Below are positions 34,262-43,204 of a DNA stretch of 64,000 nt, piece after piece. Made by a program: the position numbers and the translations under genes. The stretch spans positions 85,418,899-85,482,898 of the forward strand of contig NC_073313.1 of assembly GCF_027595985.1 (NCBI RefSeq), read 5' to 3'. The notes under the pieces were generated by a model. It worked only from the letters and a program-made list of their open reading frames with translations. It was not told where the DNA came from and did no database searches. How positions within the stretch are numbered: the stretch's first letter is position 1; every line of letters begins with the position of its first letter. This stretch comes from Sorex araneus. Lineage: Eukaryota > Chordata > Mammalia > Eulipotyphla > Soricidae.

Positions 34262-36553
34262 CTAGTTGGTCACTCCCGACGCGGCTGACTGAGCAGAAGC
34301 AAGTTCCTGGGCAGTGGCAGAAGGGACACTGTCCTCAGAGGATTCATTTATTCTCGGGGTGGAAGTCGGTTCAGCCAGAGCAGGTGTGTCGACCTGCCTT
34401 ATCAGTCGTTCGGGGAGCCAGCGGGCTACACTATCAGCAGCATCAAATATGCAGGCTGATCCTCGGCCCCATATAATGACTGGATCAGGGCCCTTCCATA
34501 GACCACTCAGAGGGTCTTTCCACCTTACTTTTGCATAAGTGTGGCTGGTGGAAGTATGCCAGAAACGGTCCGCTGCACTGCGACCTTCTTTGTCCAGTAT
34601 AAGAAAGTTCATGACAAACAAAGCGTGAGATAGTAGCGTCTTAGGGGAAAGTGAGGCTGGGTACAGTTCCTTTTCTGTCCGGAGCTTTTGAATATATGTT
34701 TTAAGAGTGAGATGGGCTCGCTCCACTATCCCCTGCCCTTGAGGGTTATAGGGGATCCCTGTATGATGGGAAATCTGCAGCTTCTTACAAAAATGCTCAA
34801 ACTTTTTTCCAGTGTATCCTGGACCATTGTCTGTTTTTATTAGCTGTGGTTTGCCCAGTATAGAAAAGCAGTGCAAGACATGAGCAATGACATTTTTTGA
34901 GGCCTCTCCAGTCTGGGCTGAGGCGCAAATAAACCCACTAAAGGTATCAATAGTCACATGCACATATTTAAACTGCCCAAAGGAAGGAATATGAGTGACA
35001 TCCATTTGCCAGATGGCATTAGGGACTAGTCCTCGGGGATTGACCCCTAAGTGAGGCACGGGTAGAAGGGATACACAGGAAGGGCACTGGCGCACAATCT
35101 GCCGTGCCTGCTCACGCGTGATTTTAAACATAAGGCGGAGAGTTTGAGCATTCAGATGGTGGAGGGCATGTGCAGTTGTGGCCTCCTGCAGCGGATCTGC
35201 TTGTAGAGTTAGTGCTGTGAAAGATCGGGTGGCCAAATCTGCCAAGTGATTACCTGCCGCCAGTGGCCCAGGGAGGTTAGTGTGGGCACGAAGATGACCT
35301 ATGAAAAATGGAGCTCGCCGGGAGCGAATATATTGTTGGATTTGCAAAAACAATGACGTTGCGGGGGAGGAGGGTTTTATGTAACTAATAGTCTCCAGTA
35401 ATGGTATAGAGAAGGCCACATAGGCACTATCCGTGTATAAATTGAAAGGAAGAAGGGAAAAATTTTTAAAAACCATTAGAACAGCTGTGAGTTCAACCAG
35501 CTGAGCAGAGGACTCCTTTGTGGAAAAAGAAACAGTCTCACCCTCACAGGCATAGGCGGCCTGGCCATTAGAGGATCCATCAGTGAAAATCACTTTAGCC
35601 CCAGGGATAGGGCTGGTCTTAGTGACAACAGGAAAAACCCATTGATGTAAAGCCATAAATTGTATCAACTTATTGGGGGGATAATGATTATCTAAAATTC
35701 CTGAAAAGGAAGCGCAGGCGATGGGCCAATCATCAGTATTTTGAAGAAGCCAATCTATCTGTTCCTTATTGTAGGGTTGAATAACAGAAGCCGGTTCAAG
35801 ACCAAAGTGTCTACGAGAGAAACTCCTTCCTTCAATAATTAAGGATGCCACTAAGAGATAGTAGGGTACAAGAACTTTCTTTGGTGTGGCAGGAAGGTGA
35901 ATCCAAGAAACAGGGTTTTCCTGCCAAATTAAGCCTGTAGGAGAATGAGGAGTAGCGAAGATAAGGAGGTGAAAAGGGCGCTGATAATCTAGAGAGCAAA
36001 CAAAGTGACCTTCAATCGCTTTTTCTATGAGAACTAGGGATTCTCGGGCTGCTGGTGTCAGACTCCGAGGGGAAGAAGGGTCAGCATCACCGCGCAAAAG
36101 GTCATACAGGGGCATAAGGTCTCCTTTGGTAAGTTTCAGATAGGGACTGAGCCATGTAATATGCCCAAGAAGTTGTTGAAAATCATGTAGTGTCTTTAAT
36201 GAAGTAAGCTTCAGCTGCGTTTTTTGCAAAAGTACACGGGACCCCTGAAGACGAAATCCAAGAAAGGTATAAGGGTAAACGATCTGAATTTTTTCGGGGG
36301 CAATTTGAAAGCCAGACTGAGTAAACGCACGGATCACCTGATTGCAACAGAGCATAGTGGCCTGTGGGTCAGATCCAGCAAGCAGTATATCATCCATATA
36401 ATGGATCATATAGATGTCGGGCCATTGTGCCCTAATGGGAGCAAGAATTTGAGCCACAAATTTTTGACACAGTGTGGGGCTATTTGCCATTCCCTGGGGT
36501 AAAACCTTCCATTGAAAACGTTGCATGGGCTCTTTATAATTAATAGCTGGCAA
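34262..36553 (-). pseudogene. pol: pol: RT palm, RNase H and integrase (763 codons open)
   Basis: Would copy viral RNA into DNA and integrate it. Visible in order: RT palm with YMDD at residues 53-56, connection, RNase H with D (in FTDGSSNG, about 325), E (in QLVEL, about 354) and D (in YTDSAY, about 375), an HHCC zinc site (H at about 464, CPSC at about 490), and the integrase core D-D-35-E at about 518, 575 and 611, followed by a full C-terminal domain. The frame is open to its natural end. The RT fingers and first catalytic Asp lie in the previous frame (36571-37971); a single-base break near 36571 separates them, so no full RT is made. This frame begins only because of the break; its first Met is not a natural start. 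Confidence 0.92.
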
Positions 36554-37752
36554 ACTAAAGGCAAAACGGGGCGATCATCAGGATGCAAGGGAATTGAGAA
36601 GAAGCAGTCTTTTAAATCGAGTACTATCTTATACATTTCTGAAGGGATGGCTGCTGGGGACGGCAGTCCAGGTTGAAGCGCCCCGAAAATGACCATGGTT
36701 TTATTTACTGCTTGTAGATCCTGTAGCAGTCGCCAACTGCCGTTTTTCTTTTTTATAACAAAAATGGGTGTGTTCCAGGGGGAAGAGGTGGGTTCTATGT
36801 GTCCCGCTGCGAGTTGTTCCTGCACTAACAACCTGGCAGCCTGTAATTTTTCAGTGGGAAGCGGCCACTGGTCCACCCATACAGGCTCATTGGACTTCCA
36901 TATGATCCTATCCGTATGGGGTGCAGGAGAAGCCGTGGCAGTTACTGAGAATAAACCTAAGCCTGCGCGGTCATTTTTCACTGGGTCGAGGGCTAGCGGC
37001 GCAGGCGTGCCCTGGAGGTATTTTCCTAGAACCTTTCCGGGAGAATAACCTGCTGCAAGGAGCATGTCTAGGCCCTTGGCATCAATTAGTATAAGGTCCA
37101 TTTGTGAAAGAATATCCCTGCCCCAGAGATTGAGTGGGAGCCCGGGCAGAACATAGGGGCGTACCATCCCGGATTTTCCCTCCTTGGTGCGCCAATCAAG
37201 CGTAAATGAGCTTAACATAGGGTTTTGGGATTGACCTATACCCTGAAGGTGAGTCAGTGAGGGGGTGAGGGGCCACCTTTTTGGCCAGTCTTTTTCAGCA
37301 ATGACCGTTACATCCGCACTAGTGTCAATCAGACCTAAAAATTCCTTCCCGTTGATCTCTAAAGTCATCAAGCCCTTGTGATTAAGAATGCGTTGGGCAA
37401 AAAATGCAAAAGTCTCTGACATTGGGGGTGGTTTTTGTACTGTTGTTATTGGAATGAGTATTAGCTGTGCTAGCCGCGCGCCAGCGTCCAAGACTGAAAA
37501 TGGGGAGAGTGATTCAACTACTACTCCAATCTGCCCTTGAAAATCAGCATCTATAATCCCGGGGAGTACTTGCACGCCCTGAGGAAGCATATTGCCTCGC
37601 CCAATAATTAGGCCAAAAGTTCCAGATGGCAAAGGGCCACAGGCGTTGACATACACTATCTGGGGTCCCTGTTCTTTAACTAATATTGTGCGGGAGGTGG
37701 CACAGAGATCCAATCCGGCTGAGTATGGGATGGCTCTGCAGAGGGGTTGGGT

Positions 37753-37896
37753 GCCGATGGGTTGAACAGCCCATGATTTTGAGGTGCCCCGGTCATGGGA
37801 GAGGGAGCGAATTGGGGGCTGGACGCCGATGGGTTGAACGGCCCATGATTCTGAGGTGCCCCAGACACGGGAGAGGGAGCGGACTGGGGGCCCTGG
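37753..37896 (-). repeat. 72-bp tandem duplication in the gag/pro overlap
   Basis: Two units starting GCCGATGGGTTGAAC (plus strand, 37753 and 37825), differing at several bases. The length is a multiple of three, so both overlapping frames stay open; NHGPFNPSA / NHGLFNPSA in gag and SWAVQPIG twice in pro. Confidence 0.9.
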
Positions 37897-37913
37897 GGCT
37901 GGCCCTGTGCCCA

Positions 37914-37920
37914 GTTTCCC
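37914..37920 (-). promoter_or_regulatory. gag-pro -1 frameshift heptamer GGGAAAC
   Basis: The complement reads GGGAAAC in the phase G GGA AAC of the gag frame, shortly after the second zinc knuckle. Slipping back one base enters the pro frame exactly. The same heptamer serves this purpose in simian betaretroviruses. GC-rich sequence follows; I did not fold it. Confidence 0.85.
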
Positions 37921-39167
37921 GGCCTGGCCTTCTGGCGGCACTCTGACGCCCAGTGGAAACCCTGTTTGCACTTAGGGCAAGGACTTCTAGGTCTGGGCCG
38001 CGATTTTTTATTGGGACAGTTTCTTAAGAAATGTCCAGGCTGCCGACAGCCAAAGCACAGCTTGTTCTGACTGCTCGATGGTTGAATAGAGAACTGTTTG
38101 AAGGCAGCCCCTATAGCATGCCCTATTTTTTGGGTGGTGGGATCAACCTCGGAGCATAGCCGAATGTATTCTGAGAGGGTCTTCCCACGCTTATAGGGGC
38201 AGAGTGTGGCCTGGCAGATGGGATTAGCATTCTCATAGGCCAAATGGCGGATCAGCTCATTATCCGTATCTTCGTTTCCCATGAGTTTTTCAGCCGCCTC
38301 CGTGAGGCGCCCTATGAAATCACTATAGGGCTCGTTAGCTCCCTGACGAACCTTGGCTAAGGATGTTACCACCGACCCTTTAGAGGGAAGTGCCTTCCAG
38401 GCCCGGAGGGCAGCCACATGTATTTGGGCAAGTAGCCCTGGGGGAAATTGAGCCTGCACCTCATTAGAATCAAAGGGTGCCTGACCCTGAAATTTAGCAA
38501 AGATCCAGGATGAGGAAGAGCCTCCTGCCTCGATGTTGCGGCGCGCCATTTCTTGGCATCGTTCTAAATAATCTGCTTTCCACAAGAGATAGTCTCCCCT
38601 ACTCAGGACAGCCTTGGCGACTGAGAACCAGTCGTTCGGCGTGAGCCATCCCTCACAAAAGGAGTCCAAAAGGCCAAGCGTAAAAGGAGCAGTGGGGCCG
38701 CAAGAAGAGACAGCAGCCTTTAAATCTTTCAGGTCTTCGAATTTCAATCTACGGTAGCTTTGGCGGATTGGTGCCTGCGGAGCTACGTCCTGAGGGGAAT
38801 TTTCCTCTTGGGAATGTGCCCCTTCCTCAGGCTGATCGGCCTCCTCAACTTCTCTGTCTGAGGGATCATCATCAGGTGGAGCCGTGGCAGAGGTGGGGTA
38901 TTTGGGGGCCCGAGAATGGGACCTGGTAACTGGGAAGGCAGCCATAGGTTTTGAAGCTAGAGTGTGGCAGGGCGGAGGAGAGACCGAATTTGCACTAGAT
39001 TCTTGGGAGAGGGTAGAAGGCTGCAGGGCACTCACTAGTTCCTGAACCACCTGCCTTATTAAGGCAGCGGTGTCCTGGGCAAGCTGGCGGGGTGCCTCAC
39101 TGGCGTATGGGGGATTAAAAAAGGCAGTGTCATGGGACAGATAATGGAGTGGTGGAGCTGACAGCTG

Positions 39168-39254
39168 ACACCTCTCCTCCTCATCTACCTGGGTAGCCTT
39201 GTCCTCCAGCTTACACCTCTCCTCCTCATCTACCTGGGTAGCCTTGTCCTCCAG
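39168..39254 (-). repeat. 45-bp tandem duplication in gag
   Basis: Two units starting ACACCTCTCCTCC (plus strand, 39168 and 39213) encode LEDKATQVDEEERC twice. The units are almost identical, so the duplication is recent. Confidence 0.92.
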
Positions 39255-39479
39255 GGGCAAGGATTTAAGTTCCGGAGGAGAGGGATCGGGGATATCAGAA
39301 GTCACAGGATAAAGTCTCAGAGGTGCCTCTGCGCGGGAGGAGTCAGTCCCCTGCATGGGGGGTGCCTCATCCCCAAAGACTGAGGAAGCCTCTGAACTCT
39401 CATACTTTTTCCTCAAAAAAATCTCAATTTCGGAAACACGGTGCTGAATCTCTGAAAATGGCTGACTTTTTCTCGCCTT

Positions 39480-39494
39480 AAAAATCTCATTTAA
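39480..39494. repeat. 15-bp target duplication of the L1 in gag, left copy
   Basis: AAAAATCTCATTTAA, repeated at 41158-41172 with no mismatch. Confidence 0.95.
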
Positions 39495-41157
39495 ACTTTA
39501 CTACAAAGCAGTAACAATTAAAACAGCATGGTACTGGAACAAAGGCAGAGCCGTAGACCAATGGAACAGGGTGGAATATCCCTACACACAACCCCAAATG
39601 TATGACCATCTAATCTTTGATAAGGGAGCAAGAGATGTGAAGTGGAGCAAGGAAAGCCTCTTTAACAAATGGTGCTGGCACAACTGGACAACCACATGCA
39701 AAAAAATGGGTTTAGACCTTGACCTGACACCATGCACAAAAGTCAGATCAAAATGGATTAAAGACCTCAACATTAGACCACAAACCATAAGGTACATTGA
39801 AGACAAGGTCGGCGAAACCCTCCACGATATTGAAGATAAAGGTATCTTCAAAGGTGACACGGAACTAAGCAATCTAGTAAAAACAGAGATCAACAAATGG
39901 GACTACATTAAACTAAAAAGCTTCTGCACCGCAAGAGATACAGTGACCAGAATACAAAGACTATCCACAGAATGGGAAAGGATATTTACACAATACCCAT
40001 CAGATAAGGGGTTGATATCAATGGTATATAAAGCACTGGTTGAACTCTACAAGAAGAAAACATCCAACCCCATCAAAAAATGGGGCGAAGAAATGAACAG
40101 AAACTTTACCAAGGAAGAAATACGAATGGCCAAAAGGCACATGAAAAAGTGCTCTGCATCACTAATCATCAGAGAGATGCAGATCAAAACAACCATGAGA
40201 TACCACCTCACACCACAGAGACTAGCACACATCCAAAAGAACAAAAGCAACCGATGTTGGAGAGGATGTGGGGAGAAAGGGACCCTTCTTCACTGCTGGT
40301 GGGAATGCCGACTGGTTCAGCCCTTCTGGAAAACAATTTGGACGACTCTCAAAAAATTAGATATTGAATTCCCATTTGACCCAGCAATACCACTGCTGGG
40401 AATATATCCCAGAGAGGCAAAAAAGTACAATCGAAACAACATCTGCACATGTATGTTCATCGCAGCACTGTTTACAATAGCCAGAATCTGGAAAAAACCC
40501 GAATGCCCCAGAACGGATGACTGGTTGAGGAAACTTTGGTACATCTATACAATGGAATACTATGCAGCTGTTAGAAAAAAGGAGGTCAAGAATTTTGTAG
40601 TCAAGTGGATGGGCATGAAAAGTTTCATGCTGAGTGAAATGAGTCAGAAAGAGAGAGACAGACATAGAAAGATTGCACTCATCTATGGTATATAGAATAA
40701 CAGAGTGGGAGACTAACACCCAAGAACTGTAGAAATAAGTACCAGGAGGTTGACTCCATGGCTTCGAGGCTGGCCTCACGTTCCGGGGAAAGGTCAACTC
40801 AGAGAAGCGATCACCAACTACATTGTAGTCGAAGGCCATGTGGGGGAAGGGAGTTGCGGGCTGAATGAGGGCTAGAGACTGAGCACAGCGGCCACTCAAC
40901 ACCTTTATTGCAAACCACAATAGCTAATTAGAGAGAGAAAACAGAAGGGAATGCCTTGCCACAGTGGCAGGGTGGGGTGGGGGGGAGATGGGATTCGGGA
41001 GGGTGGGAGGGACACTGGGTTTACGGGTGGTGGAGAATGGGCACTGGTGAAGGGATGGGTTCCAAACTTTGTATGAGGGAAGTATAAGCACAAAAGTGTA
41101 TAAATCTGTAACTGTACCCTCACGGTGATTCTCTAATTAAAAATAAATAAATTAAAA
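39495..41157 (+). mobile_element. 5'-truncated L1 inserted in provirus gag
   Basis: Opposite in orientation to the provirus. Starts inside ORF2, has an open ORF2 C-terminus, a G-rich 3' UTR (GGGTGGGAGGGACACTGGG) and an A-rich end (AATAAATAAATTAAAAAAA). Exact 15-bp target duplications bracket it. Since it sits in a provirus whose LTRs differ by about 1 percent, this L1 lineage moved very recently. Its 3' UTR is the reference I used to recognise the other L1 tails. Confidence 0.95.
39571..40695 (+). pseudogene. L1 ORF2p C-terminal part, 374 codons open
   Basis: Encodes the end of L1 ORF2 (the part after the reverse transcriptase core): [44 protein letters not shown], then the cysteine-rich region ([18 protein letters not shown]), MEYYAAVRKKEVKNFV and SEMSQKERDRHRK, and the natural stop. 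The endonuclease and RT core are missing because of 5' truncation. The absence of any stop over 374 codons fits a young copy. It cannot act by itself. Confidence 0.92.
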
Positions 41158-41172
41158 AAAAATCTCATTTAA
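41158..41172. repeat. 15-bp target duplication of the L1 in gag, right copy
   Basis: AAAAATCTCATTTAA; see 39480-39494. Confidence 0.95.
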
Positions 41173-41283
41173 GATCCAAATAAAATTAGCGAGACAAAGG
41201 ATGCAAATAACACAAAGGATGCAAATAACTGGGGATTCCCAGGAGTAGGTAGGGATGGAGGAATCAGAGGGTAAGTAGGCCAT
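41173..41283 (-). pseudogene. gag: gag 5' coding segment upstream of the L1
   Basis: Reading leftwards from an ATG at 41283 a frame stays open to the L1 junction and is in phase with the rest of gag once the duplicated target is counted only once. It has a hydrophobic run rich in I, L, V and C. A second ATG at 41294, with a better context (CACCATGG), opens a different 42-codon frame that stops just before the junction, so the true Gag start is not settled by this copy. Confidence 0.55.
41200..41227 (-). promoter_or_regulatory. two octamer motifs in tandem
   Basis: ATGCAAAT on the plus strand at 41201-41208 and 41219-41226, each preceded by ACAAAGG, in an 18-bp repeat. Perfect POU/octamer sites, next to SOX-like ACAAAG words. 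Confidence 0.6.
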
Positions 41284-41325
41284 TCCCGCACCATGGTGTG
41301 TGCCAAGAGAAAGGCGGCCCTCAGA

Positions 41326-41334
41326 AATACTCAC
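41326..41334 (-). promoter_or_regulatory. candidate major splice donor
   Basis: The complement reads GTGAGTATT after AAAAA, a strong donor consensus between the primer site and gag, where a retrovirus needs one for its env message. Confidence 0.6.
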
Positions 41335-41351
41335 TTTTTCCGTGAATTCGA

Positions 41352-41369
41352 CAGCCACGTTGGGCGCCA
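41352..41369 (-). other. primer-binding site, tRNA-Lys1,2 type
   Basis: The complement reads TGGCGCCCAACGTGGCTG two bases after the 5' LTR. The first 15 bases match the 3' end complement of tRNA-Lys1,2, as used by several betaretroviruses and lentiviruses. Confidence 0.85.
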
Positions 41370-41371
41370 GG

Positions 41372-41709
41372 TGTGGAAGTCGATGTGGAGGTCTCGTTCT
41401 GTTCAGCAGGGAGAACCCTTCGTAGGGCGCAGCCGAAAGAACAGACGCAGAGCCCGGAGGAGGGAGAAAAGGCATTTATTCTATGGCAGTTACAGTATTT
41501 TATACCTCCCTGTTGGGAGGAGGTGGTGCCAGGACCCCCAACAGAAATGCAGGGTGTGGCACGGGATTTAGCTAGTAATAAACAAATGCTGATAGGATAA
41601 AATCAGTAAGATTAGGAGTGGCAACCTTTGCTAGGTGTGGCATGGTGTTAGTTAGTGATTAAACAAATAGTGACAGGATAAGATCAGTAAGGTAAAATGG
41701 CTTCCTACA
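41372..41709 (-). repeat. 5' LTR (338 bp)
   Basis: Same ends as the 3' LTR. On the complement TATAAAATA lies at 41496-41504 and AATAAA at 41475-41480. It would be the proviral promoter, firing leftwards. Confidence 0.95.
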
Positions 41710-41715
41710 TCTAAC
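41710..41715. repeat. 6-bp target-site duplication, right copy
   Basis: TCTAAC; see 32058-32063. Confidence 0.9.
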
Positions 41716-42662
41716 CCCCTCCGCTCTTACAGGCTTAGTTTATATAGCAATCACGTAGGGTGGTGATACAAAGGTGGGGCTGAACATTAACAAATCAACA
41801 GAGAGGTAAGGCCACTACTCCAGAAGATTAACTCATGGACAAAATCTCATCTAAGGAGATTACTCCGATTACTAGGAGATCAGCTCAAGGGTGGGATCCC
41901 ATCCAGAGTGTGTCTCTTTCTGCTTTCTTCAGCTAGTAATCCACTTAATTAGTTCTAGTAAATCTACTTCTAATATTTCTAGAAATGTCATTTTGTATGA
42001 GCACAGTAAGAGATATATCAAACTTAAAATTTGGTTCTTCCCAAAGACATCTCACTATATATTCCAGACCACAGTGCTCAGGCCAGATTAGTCTTCCTAA
42101 CCCCAGCAGGGTCCTTATCCAGTTGCCTCTTCTGGGTCATGACAGAGTTTGTCCATGAATGTGCTCTTAATTTATAGTTAAGTATTATGGTGAAGACGCT
42201 TGGCCTGGCTCATGTTGATGCCATGGTAGCTCACAGCTTGCCCTGGGTCCATTCAGTCCCTCGTCGGGACCCTGCTTTTAAGGTGCTAGGAACTAAGTGC
42301 AACTGAGTCGAGAAAGCAGATGTCCAGGAGTGAATATTATTCTAAGTCTATTAACTCCCAAGTTACAAAAGCATAATATTAACTGTTTTCCTGTGTCCAT
42401 ACAAAAAGAACATTGCTTTAAGGTAAACATGCAAAAGACATAACTTACAATACAAGTTCAATGTCCTTTGAAGATCTGTTCTTACAAGTTAACAGAATCT
42501 GATTAGGGAAAAAGGTGATTAACTGGTTGGGGAGGAGAGCACAGAGAAGAGTTTACAGATAAACAAAGGAATGGGAGTGACTCGGGACCACTGTAATGGG
42601 TGTAACCTGATAAACCTAAGTTCCCTGTGTCAAGGCTGAAAGGACAAACCAATGTTATCCTA
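41716..42662 (-). repeat. older LTR, 5' part (right of the provirus)
   Basis: The right end TGTTATCCTACA gives a TG start on the complement (TGTAGGATAACATTGG) like the fragment at 1-224. Contains no coding frame. With 31817-32063 it is the pre-existing element into which the provirus integrated. Confidence 0.6.
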
Positions 42663-43020
42663 CAATTTTGGGTTCTCCCTTTCAATGAATGGTATTGATA
42701 TTCACTATCCTAAAAACAAAAATTTTGGAGTTACTATGGAATCCTTCCTTTTTGTTATTTTCATATCCATATTGTTGATGAGTCCTTTTGATCATACCAT
42801 TTTCTTTCTTCAAACATTTTTTGATAACTCTACTCATTTTGATTAAATTTTGAAGTTATTGGTATGCTGTGCAATCTAGTTCCTGACATATACAATATGT
42901 TTTTAGTTGCTTTCACTCTCACATCCCTATTTTTCTACAGTGAATATAGTTAAGCTCCCTAGGCCAAGTCTGACAAAAATAGATTACTGGTTCTTTGTCC
43001 CAATGTTCAAACATGGCTTC
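42663..43020. other. unassigned DNA
   Basis: Nothing recognised. Confidence 0.4.
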
Positions 43021-43025
43021 TTCTA

Positions 43026-43200
43026 AGTACCAGAGAGATAGCACAGTGTATAAGGTGATTGCATTGCACTCAGCTGACCTGGGTTTGATCCCCAGTATCC
43101 ATCATATGGTTTCCTGAGCACCACCAGAAGTAATTCCTGAGTGCAGAACCAGAAGTAACCCCTGAGAATTGCTGCTTGTGATCCACGAACAACAACAAAT
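43026..43200 (+). mobile_element. SINE, A-tail type
   Basis: CCAGAGAGATAGCACAGTG head, TGACCTGGGTTTGATCCCC B box, GAGCACCACCAGAAGTAATT and ACAACAACAAATA tail. Confidence 0.85.
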
Positions 43201-43204
43201 ACTC

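Larger units (their letters stand above)
36571..37971 (-). pseudogene. pro: pro: dUTPase, protease and RT N-terminus in one frame
   Basis: Reached by a -1 shift from gag at 37914-37920. dUTPase covers about residues 79-180 of the open frame (PYSAGLDL, then IGRGNMLPQG, then PGIIDADFQGQIG). The aspartic protease follows at about 200-300, but its active-site motif reads DTSAD where DTGAD is usual, which may impair it. A glycine-rich G-patch (GYSPGKVLGKYLQG ... GLGLF) comes next, and then, without a frame change, the RT fingers from about residue 355 with the first catalytic Asp in VLDLKD (about 452). Downstream of 36571 the sense runs out through the single-base break. Betaretroviruses usually need a second frameshift between pro and pol; none is needed here. 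Confidence 0.9.
37680..39494 (-). pseudogene. gag: gag, interrupted by an L1 near its 5' end
   Basis: Structural polyprotein. Open from the L1 junction at 39494 to the stop at 37680; 578 codons lie downstream of 39416. In that numbering: an acidic, proline-rich N-terminal part (1-210) with a 15-residue tandem duplication (55-84), capsid (about 222-445) with the major homology region RQGANEPYSDFIGRL (357-371), and nucleocapsid with two CCHC knuckles (CFGCRQPGHFLRNC at 454-467 and CPKCKQGFHWASEC at 480-493). The tail carries a 24-residue duplication. No ATG starts this frame in the 39416-39494 stretch: it reads straight up to the insertion, and the frame resumes in phase at 41172. So the insertion split the coding region near its beginning. 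Confidence 0.9.
32064..41709 (-). mobile_element. betaretrovirus-like (class II, ERVK) provirus
   Basis: Complete provirus layout on the minus strand: 5' LTR, Lys-type primer site, gag, dUTPase-protease, pol, decayed env, polypurine tract, 3' LTR, flanked by a TCTAAC duplication. The order dUTPase before protease and the G-patch after it are betaretroviral traits. The two LTRs are equal in length and differ at 4 of 338 positions by eye, so the insertion is recent. It cannot be a functional virus: gag carries an L1 insertion, RT has a frameshift and env is in ruins. Confidence 0.95.

Noticed and set aside
34262-36553. Reading the 763-codon frame as a complete pol with its own start
   Set aside because: The first Met is inside the RT palm; the RT fingers lie in the preceding frame, so this is a frameshifted part.
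36571-36580. Programmed pro-pol frameshift in RT
   Set aside because: No X XXY YYZ heptamer in phase and the site lies inside a conserved RT block; a one-base loss is simpler.
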